From Chamaea fasciata (Eukaryota > Chordata > Aves > Passeriformes > Sylviidae): 64,000 nucleotides of DNA. Both the position numbers and the translations under genes were made by a program. The stretch spans positions 60,461,414 to 60,525,413 of the forward strand of contig JARCOQ010000005.1 in the NCBI GenBank assembly GCA_029207755.1, in the 5' to 3' direction. Below, in pieces: positions 12,601 to 27,600 of this stretch. Under the pieces are notes generated by a model. That model was not told the DNA's origin. It was given only the letters and a program-made list of their open reading frames with translations, and did no database searches. Every line of letters starts with the position of its first letter. The stretch's first letter is position 1.

Positions 12601-15600
12601 TATTTTACACTTCATCTTTCAGATATTTGATCTCCTAAAAGTGTTCTAAAATAGATAAAATATAAACAATGTTCATTTGTGGATAAGTGCTTTTCAGTAA
12701 CACCTTAAACATTCCTGGGTTTTATATTATTACTATTAACATAGGTAGGAAGTTATTAATTAATTAGTGCAGGTGATTTCCATGAACATGAGCTATGTTT
12801 TTAAGGGGAAGAGGATATGCTACATCACTGCAACTTAAACATGAAGTCAGCAATACAATTCTGTACCACCTTTAGGCATTTCCAAGTGTAACTCCAAATG
12901 GCCTTTTAAAAAAGCATCATTGCCATAATTCAAACAGTTACAACTATAAAGCTTTTGCAGCATACCTAAGGCCTCAAAATTTATTTATAGATGGGTCTCG
13001 CCGTTGCCTGGACTGTGAATGCGTCATCTTGTGTGCACACTGTCACTGAGTTCATAATCAGAATATAACCAGAAATGAGAGACTACAAAGAAAGAAGCCT
13101 GGGACCTCCACAGTGAACAATTCCTCTTTTAACTAAATAAATTCTGTTCAGGAAGGGGATAAAAAATCACAAAATGTATCTCTTCTTGAGGTACTTTAGA
13201 GGTACAGCATTGAAGCAAAAACAAACAATAGCTTAACTTTTATTAAAGAGGTCTATGTTACACATCATGTCCAATTTTGGCATCAGACAGTTTCTTAAAT
13301 TTTACAAGTTTTATGGCATTAGCAACAAGTCAGTTTGGTGTTCACAGTGTCTGTTCTGCCGATTTTCAGACCCCGAGATCTTAACAGCCTTCAAGAATTC
13401 GTGTGTTATTTACTAATGTATGCAACTGCAAGTAGTGATCACCTCAGTAATGGAAGCCTATAAATACAGGCACTCAGGTCAGAGCTTGGTCTGGCCAAAG
13501 CTGCTGGCCAGGACACACCTTGCTATGAGCAACCACTAACAATGCGATTCCAAACACCATCATTGTTCAGTAAAGCAAATCCATTTCTCCCTACAGTTTG
13601 TGATTGTGTTCATGGAGTATGCAACAGTGGAATTACAGGGGATGGAAGATGCACTTGCTTGTCTGGATACAAAGGGCTCCGCTGTGATCAGCGTAAGTAG
13701 CATTTTCCATATGAGATGTATTCAACAGCTGCGATACAGGTAGAACTGGTAAGGATGAATTGGTCTCAGGCTAGTCATGCAAGAGCAACCAAACATTCAC
13801 TGAACCTCAAAGCCTCACAGCGTGCAGGCACAGCTTAACCTGTCCCCTCTGTCCCTCAGCCATAGCCGAGTGCGAGGCGCTGCGGTGCCCTGCGAACTCC
13901 AGGTGTGCTGCCTCAGGTGAGAATGGAAGGCAGCTGCAATGCACCTGTCTGCCCAACTTCCACGGGGACAGTACACGATGTGAACGTGAGTAATTTCCAG
14001 GCCTACCCCAGTTCTTTGAATACACCACCATTAGTGTTATAGTTCAGATACAGAATGTTCTTTTGAGCCACATGTCACCATCTAATTTTTCTTGGGCTCA
14101 TACCCCAAAGCACAAACTAGATTCCTTCTGGGTGAAACAAAATCCTAAAATGTGCTCATCAGAAGCCCATCCATCCATCTATCCAACTGCTAACAAGTTA
14201 CTGCCCATGCAATCAGACTAAAGCTAGTCAATCCCATTGAAATACATAAAGTGGATACTGGGTCATCAGGGCTTACAAATCCACTGCTGCCATATCCCTC
14301 TGCTTGGTCCAGTTCAGCTTCATAGCTTGCTTCCATAAAAATCAACAACAGCAGCCAAGGGCTTATATTTATTGAGCATCCATCATGCAGCAGCTCAGTT
14401 CCTTCAGCAAGCATAAACTCTACAGGCAAGTAAAGTTCATTTTAGCTTGCCTGCTTTTCATGAAACAAAGCTAATAGCACCTCAGCTAGAGGTAAACTCC
14501 ACCTTAGAGACATCTTTATAGACTCCTCGACTTGCCATTGAATGCCCGAATTGACTGTATAAGAGTCCAGATTTTCTTTTCCCTACTCACTTTATATCTT
14601 ATGGTACCAGTATTTTCTAGACCAATTGCAACAAAGAATATTGTTTAATCCAATGCTGGAAGCAAAATTTAGAGGGGGTTGGCTCAGATCAGTCCCAGCT
14701 GAGAGGAAAGAAGGGGAGAAAAAGAGGAGAAACCATGAGAAGCACCGCTTTTTAGGTGTGTCCTAGGCATGCCATCTTCTAGATACAATGTGTGCTTAAC
14801 CATAACCTAACCTGCTCACAAAGGTGTGAGAAGATTCGCTCCAAGCACTGCTTGATTTTGAAAAAATAAGCAATGCTATGGCCTCAAAAAAATGGTTCAT
14901 GGAAATAACTAGTGAACTTCTAGTTCCATCCTGAAAGTAGAAAAGTGTGGAAGACTAAAGCACTTGCTGGATAGTTTTCCATACAGCTGAACCGATGACA
15001 TTATATTGTTTAACTACCGGAAAGAAAACAGCGAAGGCCTATTGTATTGAGAAATATTTTCCAACTGATCTAACATGTGCTTGAAGCTTGCACAGACCTC
15101 ACACCTCCCACCTGACCTTCTCTAGCTAAAATCCACCAGAGAACAAGGAAATAATTGTGATATTTTAATGACCACGGTTACATGCTTTAAACTGTTTATA
15201 ACTCAATTTGCCAAGTTAAGAGATCGTTTCTGCTCAAAAGCAAACAGCTGGTTGCTACGTTAGCATAAACACATTCCTCCCTTCCATCTCCATGCGGCCA
15301 CAATAGTTCAGACTTGGCTGTTATGAAAAGTTTAGTCTACCCAGGCTTTGTTTGGCATGGAGGTGCTCTGGTAAATCCTTGTCTTCAATTTTAGAACTGT
15401 GGGCAATGATTCATTTACTTCACTTCTTTCTTCACAAGCTATCAACCCATGCTCCAAAAAGGTCTGTGATCCTAATGCCAACTGCGTTTACCTCGGGCCA
15501 AATCAGCACAGATGCACCTGTCGAGAAGGTTACACAGGGGATGGTGAAATCTGCCTGCCCACAGACCCTTGTCAGGCAGCAGGTGGGAGCTGCCCTGCAC

Positions 15601-18600
15601 AGTCCAGCATCTGCATCTATGACGGACCAGGAAAGGTCAGTGCAACTGCCCAAGAAGAAATAATGCTTTCTCTCCAAAAAGAAGCTGTGAGGGTATGGAA
15701 ACAGCTCTCAAGGAAATCTGTTCCTAGCTTTACCATAAGCCCTGCTGGTGACCAGGAGGGAGTCCTTATAGCTCCCCTCCGAAAACAGGAATGGCAATAG
15801 TGTTGCTGTTTCTGAGATTATTTTGGCTCTGATTTGCCTCCCCAAAATAGAAGCACTGAAATAAATCTTACCCACTTAAATTTTGTCTCTCTGACCACAG
15901 GGGACTTGTAGAACCAGCAGGGTCCTTATGCTGGTACCACATATACATGTCTAAATTTAGTTTATTTAGGAAAGAGGCAGTCTGAGCCTTTGAAAACAAT
16001 CAATGAGCAGCACTTTGCAAAGACTGAATATTATTCATGATGTTGGGAACTGGCTCCAATTTCTCTGCGTAAAACTTCCACCATCAAAAAAGCAAGACTT
16101 CAAAAGGCCTGGTTTGCTTGGACACCCTGAAGAGCCAAAAAGGGACTTGATCATTCAGGCTTGTTTTGCAGTTCATGTTCACGTCACAGTGAAGTGCATA
16201 TTTCTGAAACACATGCTGGTGTGTACAAATAGAAGCTTTATATTTGTGTCTGGACTCACCAGGTGATTGACTAAGACACTCTGTTCAAGCCCTAGTTCCA
16301 GAAATTATGCTGAAATCCACAATTTCTGCACAGCTAATTTTCTCTCCCTTCTCACATCCTTCTGATTTAGTCCCACTGTGAATGCAAGGAGCATTATACC
16401 AACTTTGTACCTGGGAAGGGCTGCAGCATGAAGGACATCTGTGAAACAAACAACACCTGCCACAAAAAAGCCAAATGCTTAACAGTTGCACCAGGACAAA
16501 TTGCGTGAGTCTTTTTGTTTATGAAAGTTTCTCACAGTTTCTCCCTCCTTCCCTAGTAAATGGGCTGCTAAAACAAATCCTGTGGATGGACACCTCCTGA
16601 AGCTATCTTTAATGACTTCTTTATCAAGGACAAATCACAAGATTAATGGGGTTAGGGTCAGCCAATTAACATAGTGTTAGATTTCATCAGGCCATTTGCT
16701 AATACCTATTAAGTTTTATTTTTAAAGCAGTCAGAGGTCATTTCTATACTAGTAAATAAAAGGGACCAAAACCTCTTTTCTCTTCCTGAGGGCAAGCAGC
16801 ATTGTTTGTCTCACAGCTAAAGCCTCTTCCAAAACAGAGTAACTGCCTCTTGGCAGCAGTCCCTGGCACATGCTATCCCTTCAACAGTGCCTGGGCACTG
16901 CCAGGGAAAACGCTACTTGGTGTGGGCCAGAAACAAGCCAGGCAACATGCTGAAAAGTAATCAGCATTAATTATGGGATAGCACTGGAGACCTGCCTCCT
17001 CTGAGTATACCAATACAGATACAACCAGGGAATCTGCCCCCCAAGCTGTGAAAGCAACACCTACCCCAGCAGATTCCTTAAAACCTCAAGTCAAGCAGAT
17101 AGGAAACTGCAAAACCTCTGGCAGACTTGGCTTTTCCTGTACAGAAATCAGCTGCACAGACGTTAGGACAAAAGAAACAAATGGCACTAAACTCGACAAA
17201 GCTCTCTTAGACAACAGAATTTGGCCTATGTGTTTCTACAGCACAATGATGGAAGGTACTTGGTTAAAGAGCTGTGCCTGAAATACAGTTTTTGGGAGCT
17301 GAGAGCTTGAACATGAAGGACAATACAGGCCATTCATTGTAAGTTAGGAACAAATTATCACATAGATCTATAGACAGAAAGCAGTCAGGAGAGTATCCCT
17401 ATTGCCAGTCCTCGTGTCATCATGCAGCTTTCCCTTGCAGGGTAATATCAGCATCTCTTCTGCATAAGCTATTGTGCATTTCAAACAAATTTATCTAGAA
17501 AACCCCCTAGTTCTCTTCTACAGCATAGTGTGCTACTCAAACTGCTTACCATAGACTTACCCAACACTTAGTATAGAGTACCACCATACTGCACAACATC
17601 AGTTGGAATTTTGAATTAAAATTCCAAATCAGAAGCTTTTTTCCCTGATCAGTTGTTATTTCACTGTTGTAAAACAATTTCCTAAAGCTGACAAAGTTTT
17701 GAGAATTTTAGAATGGGAAAATTAAAAATTTATTACTGGTGATGGAAAAGAACAATAGAAATTCTCTGCACTTCATTCATTTAATGACATTTAACGGCAA
17801 AAAAGTAAAGAAGAATGGACTGAGATTGAAATAAAACTTGAGCTAAGGAAAGTCCATATATGCAAAAGGAACTTTACAAAGAAAAGCACCGATTTGTAAA
17901 TGTGGGCACAATAAATAGATTTTGGTAGGTGAGAGACTGTATTTTGGCTGCATCTCAGATTTTAAATGTATTCAGGAGAGGTTTTTGATTGGGGGTTTTT
18001 TGTTTGTTTTCTAAAACACAAAGCTATAACAGAGGCCACAATACTGCATTTCTTCCTTTCTATTTTTGTTTTGGTTTGGTTTTTTTGAGGATACAGTTGT
18101 GCTATTAGCTTTCCCCACACAGACAGTTCTACTTTCTCCAGAACCAAATTATTTGTACAGGAATAAATCTCTTGTACAGTCAAAGATGTAAAAAACCCAA
18201 ACACTGGATTTGTGAATATAACACAGCAACCTCCTCAAAAATCTCAATTGCCTCTGTCTTATGTTCCCATGTAGATCTTTCCTGAGTGAGTGCTGACAAT
18301 TTCTACAGTGTTTCTTCAGCACAGTAATCATGTTCAGCCTTGCCCAGAAGCTATGAAGCTCCAACCAGTGCAGAATTACACTGTATATTAGATCACAACC
18401 TCTCTGGTTTCCAAGGAGAGCTGCAGTTAAACTCTATTATTTTCTTTCTTAATCCTACTCTTATTTTTTCCTCTAGGTCTTCAATGTAGAAATCATTAGC
18501 TTCATAAACCAAAACTCTGTTATAGAGGGTTTTGGTAAAATGGAGACAGAAACTTGAGCTTTCCTCTTCCAGAGATAGAGTTTTTCTTCCCTGAGTAAGT

Positions 18601-21600
18601 TGAAGTGGTGACAGTTCCCATCTTTTCCAATCCTGCTGGTCTGTCCCATGCCCAGCCACAGAAAGTCAATTCCTTCATCAGTAAGAGTGAGGAAACACAC
18701 AGGTTGAAGGGCCCAATCCCATGCAATAGGTGCTAATCTTTAATTGCTCAGTGCTTTCCCTTTGGCACACAAATTCAAACTATGTTACTTGGATGCCCAC
18801 TCAGTCATGAGCAATATTTTCCTCAGGAGAGAAGTTTCAAACTATGCAGGTATTTCTGCAGTTCACTGTGCCCCCAGAAATGATAACCAAAAAAAAGTTA
18901 TTATGTTTAACCACCTGCTTCTTTACGAACATTGGATGACGAAGAGAGGAGAGCTTTATTTTGAAACCTGGATCTAATTCATGCCATATTTCAAGGGTAG
19001 TTCCTTTTTTCTATTATGCTATTTCTCAGCTCCTTTGAAGCCTCAGTTGTTTTCTTCTCTGTTCAGAAGAGGAAGGAAGCTACCTACAGCAATTCAGCAA
19101 TATTTGCCCAACCAGCTCCCAAGAAGCAGCCGTTCCTCACTCCCAGCTGCAAACCCTTCATCCACACTTCATGGTCATGCTCTCTCTGCTCAAGAGATCC
19201 CCTTAAAAAGAAGTGGATTCACCCTCAGAATAGCATCAAATAAAAATTTAGGATGCTTTTAGACTGCCATTTTTACCCGGGATCAGAGTCAAAAGCTTGA
19301 GACTCTTGGCTAAAATCTCAACACTCCTCTGAGCCTGTATGCAGCTCCCCAGATTGCAGGCACTTGTGGGGACTTTCTCTCAGCAGGGAAACAGCTACAG
19401 CAGAGACCATACATGGGAAAAAAGAGAGGGTCTGGCATCAGGCTGATACTACTGTGGGGTGTTAGTGGCAGGTGTGTGTTTCTACCAGCACATGCGAATG
19501 ATTAATTATAGGAAGGGCATCTTTTCCTGACGTGAAGTAATGTTCCTTCTCTAGTGATGCCACTAGGAAAAAATATCCAAAGAGATGAATCGTGGATAGA
19601 GTTTATATGAATATTGAACATGTTGCAGACTTAATTGGGAAAGATACTATTAAATCCAGTGTCTGTCTGTCCATCTCATGGGCACTGTGACTTGAGTCTG
19701 CTTCAGACATCGAGAGTAATGGGTCAGGAACATATCACTGGCACCTCTCACAGGCTGGAGTCCCCAGGACTGTGAGATGCTATTGGCAGAAGAGAGACAG
19801 CAGCAACACATGAATCTAAAAATGCAGGAGATTTGTACTGCAGCAGAAGAAAAAGATAATGTTAAAAGTACAAGTATTATTGCCCAAAATGGTGGCATTA
19901 CTTAAAGGGCAGGGTAACAAATTACCACTTTGCTTTGTTGAAAGGAAAAAAATGTTTTCCACAAAACCCAGGCAGCTATTCAAAGGACTGATGAGCTGCT
20001 ATCGCCTCCCTTAACTACCATTAATCCTGTCAAATCCCCTGTCATGAGTGAAGTCTTCACAAAACAGACTCCCTGCTGCAAGAGTCACACCCGACATATT
20101 TATGCTGTGCTCTCTCCTCACCCACAGACGGGCAGGTTCAGTGGATTTCTGAGCTTCAGCAACCACAACATTTTGGGACCAGAGCCTGCACATAGCCTTT
20201 ACTCAGAGGTCCTGCAAGACAGACACCACTGTCGCATGGCCCAGCTAACAAGAGTCCACCACATCAGGCACTGCCCCGCACACTGACACACTTCACAGCA
20301 TGCCGACGCAAAGAATTAACTACAATGCACCGATGCTTCCTGAAAATGCCTTCAGAGAAGCAATCGGTAACGCCTGGTGCCTGTTTATTGAGAGCCACAG
20401 CTAAAATCCCAACCCCTTCACAGGTGCACGTGCAAGGGAGGCTCCGTGGGGAATGGGGTTGTGTGCTACGGGAACATCATGGAGCGCCTCCAAGAGCTGA
20501 ATGCAGAGGTGGGAGGACAGTGGCAGGGCAAGCTGACATCCAGCCTCTTGCTCATGGGTGAGTAACCACACACAAGCAGAGCCAGCTTTTGCCCAGGGGG
20601 CTGATCCTGTCCCGTCTTCCCCCAACACCCCCTGCTACAGGAAAGTGCCTCCCACAGCATGACAGCACACGTGCTACTCACTGCAAAGTCCCTTCAGGCC
20701 ATCTAAAGCTGCTCTGCTCCTCATACCACGAATGCAGTCTGCAAGAACTTCCAGGCAGAGGTGCTAAACATGTTTCCACAACCCCTCACGCATCATTTGA
20801 TATCAACAGTGGGTTTTGCCCTACAGTGTAACAAGTGGGATTACCCCACTTCTTCTCCCTGTACCCACTGTTCTGGACAAAACACTAGTCCATCAAAAAC
20901 ACTGGCATTCCCAGTTACCTTGTGAACTGAACAACCTAACAGCCTTCATCATCTTCTCTATGGCCAAAAATTCGAGCTATGAACAAAAATTGCTAGAATT
21001 GAGCTAGATATTTAACTTGAACTTGCAAATGTGGGGGGAAAAAAAAAATCTGTCTGTTTAATGTAGTTTGCTCAGTCCCACAGAGCCCAGCAATTAAAAT
21101 AAAGACCATAAATTCCTGAACAGAATAAGAATCCTCCATAGCTGGCCAAGGTCAAACCTGGCAGTGACTTTCATACTCAGCCCTGAAGAACAATATCCAT
21201 TGCCTCAGCACTGAGAGCCCAGTTGCAGTTTCTCTATGCATTTCTTCTCACATGTCTGAAAAGTGCCCAGCATGCTCAGTTAACAACCCAGATTTTATGT
21301 TCTTTGGGTTAGGTTTTGGACATAAATGTGCCATATAATCTACTAGACAGAAGCTATAAAGACACATTAACCACACAGGTTATCTTACAGTATGTTCACT
21401 CCACACTGATGTCTTTCAAAAGCTAAGAATTTATAGAAGTTGTGTAGGACAGCATATTAATTTGGAGATAAATTCTCTGTACAATATACCTGTAACAGCT
21501 GTAAAGATTTTTTCAGTTCTGATTTTATACCGCCAGAAAAAGAGTTGAATATCAGAAATATTTAATGCATTCAGCTGCTGAACCAGTGGTCTCTCATGCT

Positions 21601-24600
21601 GCTGTCTCAGATACAGAAATAGCCTCTGGTACTAAATGAATTCTAATTAACTTTCAGTACATCAGTTTTGATTACCAGTCATATGCTTGCTGATATTTGC
21701 AGTACCAGCAGGTTATCAGCAGCATATTTCTCACTCCATAGAGACGGAATGATTTAAAGCAGAAGGCTGTATTCCTGTAAGGACACATCTCCAAAGAAAC
21801 TGCTCATTTTGTGTTCTTGCTCTGGCCTGCATGCCACAGAATCCAGGCTGCCAGGAGCATCCTGAATGTTTTGCCTCATTTTGTATCAAATATGCAGCAG
21901 CACCTGGATTTCACACCCCATCTGTCTCTCATCTTTTAATGACTTGGACTCTAGAATCTTAAATTAATATTTAATAATCAGATAATATTATTTCTTATTC
22001 TCCCCTCACAGCTTTGCACAGTTCCTTTGTCGAATTAGCTTTTCAATAGGCATTTAAACTTTTTTTATTCCCTCTTCTCATAAGAAAATACCTACGAATG
22101 GCAGCTGAGCACTCTGGGACCATTTACTGTGCTTGTACCAACAAACGAGGGACTCAAAGGTACAAATGTAAGTAAACAAGAGAAAAGGTTTCACGTACGG
22201 GGGGAATTGGCTTCTGCAGAAATCTCATCTGTGCTGTAAGCGTTTAGATTCAGCAGATACAGATAATTCACTCTTGTACACTTCTGGTCACATTTAAGTC
22301 TAGGGACTACAGACTGCATTTTTCTCACTTGAAAGAAAAAAAATAATAATTTGGTGAGTTAGGGTAGAACACTGCTATGCCTCAAGTAAGTTTTGGTTTG
22401 TGTTACAGACTATGCTCAAAATCTTTTCACCCAGTTGAGACGTGTTGAACTAAGATCTGAATTGTCAGCAGCTAGGCCCTCAGGCCACCTTTTATATAAA
22501 GGGTAAAAAAAAATAATGGCTTTAGTGGAAAAAAAAAAAGACTGACATGTAAGTAGCACCTTCCATTGACATCAGGACAATTCTGGAGGCACCTACTGCT
22601 CATGCAGGGACATAAGGGTGCAATGTGAGCTGAACTGAGAACAAGAGAGGTCTCCACTTTTTTCAGATTCCATCACCTTGCTTCAGGGTAAAATATGTAA
22701 CTTCAGAAAAAAAGAGAACAAAAGAGCATTCACCATGATTATTTTTTTTTTTTAGATGAAGCCTGCATTGAAATAAATCTGTTTCTCTGCTTTTCTAGAT
22801 AAAGGATCTTCTGAAAAATAAACAGAAAGCCCAGTACTTCGTAAAACTCCATATTATTGCAGGTCAACTGAACACCAGTAGCTTGAAAAATGCTAATGTA
22901 ATATATACTTTGACTGGCAAGTCAGGAGAGATGTCAAAGGGAGAAAAGGTAAGTGGCCTTTCAGCCTCCCACACCAAGAATAGTGCTCTCTTTTCCCTGT
23001 ACAAGGAGTAGGAAAGTTTTTTTTGCAGGGAGACATCAGGGTGGAGATAACTGTTGTATTATGAGAGAACCACAGCTGCGGCCATGCATTACAAGGAGTT
23101 CAAGCCGAACTTGAAACTACACTGGCATCAAAGTTCCTGCTAAAACCAGCAAAAAAAAATTTACCTTTAGACCTGTATCAGCACTGAATGACTTGGCAGA
23201 CTAAGACAGACTGGTCTAAAATGTTTACTAAAATGAAGTTATCTTAAATCTGGAGATATGACCAACAGAGCTGGGGGGGCAGGGGAAGGGCATTAAGAGA
23301 GCCCAGGTGAAGTAAGAGGTGGCAGGGGGAAAAAGAAACCCAGAGTTTATGCTGGAAACCTGCAAATACTGCTCACATGGAGCAAACATTGACTGAGCTG
23401 CAGATCTCACTTCCCACAGAGTATCAGCAGCCTTGGAATGATGCAGCAAATGGAAGTCTTCAGCAGAGATAGAACACATGGCAATTAACCATGAAAAATA
23501 GATGGCAAAGTTCATCATTAGCCCTGATTATCTATTGTCAGTAAACATCAGGGCAGTCTGATCCCACAGTTTAAAAAGTTTGTACTTAATGGATGATACA
23601 CTAGATTTTGTAATCTGGAATTATTGTACTTGGTCCATTATGTGTCTCTTGATGGATTGGGCCTATGTGGAGGTTGAAATCAAATACTTCTCATGTTTTG
23701 CAGTAGACCAGTGGCATCTAAGCAGAGATATCTATTTTGTATATTCAGTGAGTACACACTCCATTTGTAACAGGAAAATAGCCTTGCTGTCTAAGCCCTG
23801 TTTGTTTCCTGAAGGCTTCGGTACAGTGCAGAATCAGCAATATTTCGTTGTTTTAAATATACATAGAATATAAGGAAATGTATTGGAGTCCCATAAGATT
23901 ATAGAAGCTGACCTTTCCTGCACAACAATATTTCAAATCATTTCCTGGCAGATTTTTAATTACTAGCAGTCACCAGAACACTTTCAGGTACACTGAAATC
24001 CCCTCAGGGCCTGTCTCTGTTTCTCTTCTGCATTTTGCAGTCATGAAGCAAAAGAACATGGTTGTGATCCAAAGGATTTTATTCCATTTCCTTGATAAGC
24101 ATTGGAAGCAATCTTTAGCCTCCCCAGATTTAAATTGCTCAGGTGCTGGCAACAGGAGGGGATCTTAGAGTACATTCAACCTGTGTACTCACTCTGCTGT
24201 CATTTTGTAATAAAGAATTCACTAACCATTGCCTGGCTTCTTTCAGGATAATCAGTTAAGGATTAGAATCCAAGAAGGAAGGGGGAAAGGAAAAATTTTG
24301 CAGGGAGATATTATTGCTTCCAATGGAATTTTGCACATTATTGACAAAGCCATGGACAATGTGGAGCCAACATTTGAGAGCAGCAAAGAGGTGAGCCATA
24401 AGTTATACACATGCAATGTCAAAGTTTCTCTTAAAATAAACTTTCTCTTCACATTAAGTGAATGTGAAGGGGGATGACTGACAGAAACTAAAGAAACTCT
24501 ACTGAGCCATTGCACATAAGCTCACAGAAGCAACATTCAACATGAAAGGTAATGACACAGTTTCCACAGAAAACAGACATTCACCCTTCTTCCAAGCTGG

Positions 24601-27600
24601 TCCATGGAGGGTTTGGATGTTCTCACTGCATCTGAGTGGTTCTCCGGAAAATTGGCAGTGAATTTCACTGAATTCCAGGATCACATACAAAAAGGAGGGA
24701 CATCTGTACAGATATCAGGCAAGACTTGTATTTAAAGTTTCAATTCCTACCCCCAAAAGGCTAATTTTTTTTAATGGTAATTTTAAATGCTTTGGGTTTC
24801 TTGGGGCTTAGCTTATCATGCTTGCTTAAAAGTTCTCTTCCTTATGTTGCATTTGTCAAATATTTTACTCCTCTACCTTTTCAAAATGGGGATGAAGAGA
24901 TAATAACCCTTCCCCCCCACACACACAGCTGTGTCTCCTGGGACACCCCAGTATTTCAGGACAATGACAAAATCTAACTATAAACCAGCATAGCACCAGA
25001 AAAAAAAGTGCTGCCATCTCAGTCATTTCCAAACACCATCAGCCCTCCAAATGAAATGGGGAGACTCACAGAGTAAGCCAATAAATGTTTCTAAGAACTG
25101 GTGTTTATTCCATGTTCCCAACTAAAACAAATCTTATTTTTATCCTATTTCAGAAAACCATAATGTCAGTACTTCAAGCTAATGGAAGATACAGCCAATT
25201 TGCATCTTTAATAGAGGTAAGGATCCAGAAAAGCAATTACATAAAGCTACTTTCACATGTTCTTTGGCATTATTATGTAATTTCACTTTTATTTTTAAAC
25301 CAAAATAGAAAACTGGCCTAGGAATGGATTTACAGCAGGACAACCAGCCTTACACAGTCTTTGTTCCAAGTAATGAGGCTCTGAGTGACATGAAAACTGA
25401 GGTTCTGGATTACCTGCTTTCTGCAGAGGTACACTGTATCAATAAGGCAAATCTTTCTCAGATAGCAGACAGATGCATTGTCCAGAGTTCACCTAAATTA
25501 GCTCCCATGACCAAGCCATCTCTAACAGTTAAATATCAAGACATCACCTAGAGAGGAAGAGGATCTGGGGTCTCCCATCACATATGGGGATGATGTTCTG
25601 CAACACCAGGCCCCCAAACCTCTCCTTTTGCCGAGACATCACACCCTGGACAGCCACATGACACAGCCCCAAAACCTCTCCTGAAATCCATCACCCTTGG
25701 TAGGAACAGTCAAGGGAAGCAGTTGCCACAAGGGCCCCACTGGATGGGAGTCACTGCTGATGGGGTCCCAAGAAGTGGATATTGGTGTCCAATCCCAACA
25801 CACACGCATGTCATGGAAGGCCCATCTCAAAACAGAACATGGTGTAGGGTGAGGGCATGGAATGCAAGAGTACCTGCCACAAGCTGAGCACCACCACTGA
25901 CCCAGAGGTTTCTCATCCCCATGTCTGCTCAATAAGTCAGACTGAGATTCTGAGGCTCATTTTGGGCTAAACCAGTCTCTTCTCTGCACTGGCAGGGTTC
26001 CTGGAAATTGCTGGAGCTGGTCCGATACCACATTGTCTCCAACACTGAGGTGAGTGCAGCCGCATTGCCAGCCCAGAGTGTAAGAGCAAGAACCATTGTC
26101 AGGAGGTATTGCCAGAGCTGCAGGCACAAGTAGCAGGAAAAGGAATTGCTGCCATTGAAATCAGGCTATTTCTGAGCCTATTCTGCTAAAATCAGTCTTA
26201 AGGTTTTCAGAAAGAACTGGTTTTTTCATCCTCCAAGCAAGCCCCCTGTTTTGCCTGCGGGGAAGTTCATCCCCACCCCAGTCTCTGTTGTGGGAAAAGA
26301 AGGAAAGAAGTGACTGTATCCTTAATGAAAGGCTCTGTTTATATCATCTGACCTGGTCACTCCAAACGTAGAGAGTGGAAACAGGGAACAGAGGGAACAC
26401 AAGAACTATGTGTACCTTCATGGTTCCAGCACCATCACAATGGTCGATGGATGCAAACAGAACTATTTTTAGGGACAAGTACTAACTTTATTTAGACTGA
26501 TTGTGATAATTGGAAGAAAAATTAATATTCTTTTGAGCAATAAGGTCCTCATATGCAGGAACCAGCAAGCTCAGTCATAATTTAATGACACTAACTTTGT
26601 TACACAAGCTGGCTAGTCAATGCAAGGCTGATCACATTGATAACAATTTTCTCGCCCTGAAGAAAGTCTTTCTCGTGAAATCTGTCTGAATTTGAAGAGT
26701 AATGATGTTACACTTCTCTCAACTAATTTATATTCTTTTCAGCTAGAGGTTGCTAGCCTTGTCTCAATAGAGCACATCAGCACCATGGCAAAGCAGTTCA
26801 TTCATTTTAACAGGACCAGCACTGTAAGTCACAGCCCCCACCTGTGAGCAGCTCACTCTGATCCAGGCAACTTTGTTTGCATGCAGGGGGAATAAAAAAA
26901 GGGAATAAGGGGAGGCATTAGCAGAGGAACTTCTTGCTAAAATGAGGCAGGAATTTTCAACTTCTCATTCCCACCTCCTGTTAGCATTAATATTATAAAG
27001 GATGCAGAGCAAATGAGAGGTATATAAGGACAGCCTAAAGGGATTTTGTCCTTATGATTATCCACAATCCAGGAAGGATCCTCAAACATGCTCTGCCTCA
27101 CTTTAAAAAAATTAAAATATTTAAAATCATTCTGTTACGTATTTTTAGTAATTTTAAACACTTTTCAGTGCACACAAAAACATTCCTTTTCTCTCTTTAA
27201 TATTATTGTCTCTGATCCTGATGTCCCTAGTGAACAATTTTAAAAGTGTTAATTTTTCGGTAGTTGTGTAAAACCAAATGATCTGTTAGGTTAGCTTCCT
27301 TCTCTTCTGGAGTAGAGATGCACCAATAAAAATTCTTGTAAGGGCAGAGCAGCAGCAGGAGTAAATGCCAAAAGAATACTTTTTTTCTCTCTCCTGTGAA
27401 TTTGGATGGATCCCAGATTCTCTCTCACTTTCCCCCTCCCATGTCAGAGAGGACACCAAGGCATGCTTAAACCCAGTGAAATCAGTGCCTGAAGTCGTCA
27501 GTGGTCTTCTCATTTTGGCCAGTTTGTTATTCACCAGTTCCACAGGCTGGCAGGGCAGATTCATAGAAAAACTTTAGATACCTCTATTGAAGACCAACAT

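Noticed and set aside
20508..20513. Alternative donor GAG|GTGGGA for exon 10
   Set aside because: It is weaker than ATGG|GTGAGT at 20558, and using it would remove the conserved WQGKLTS segment and break the phase needed for exon 11.
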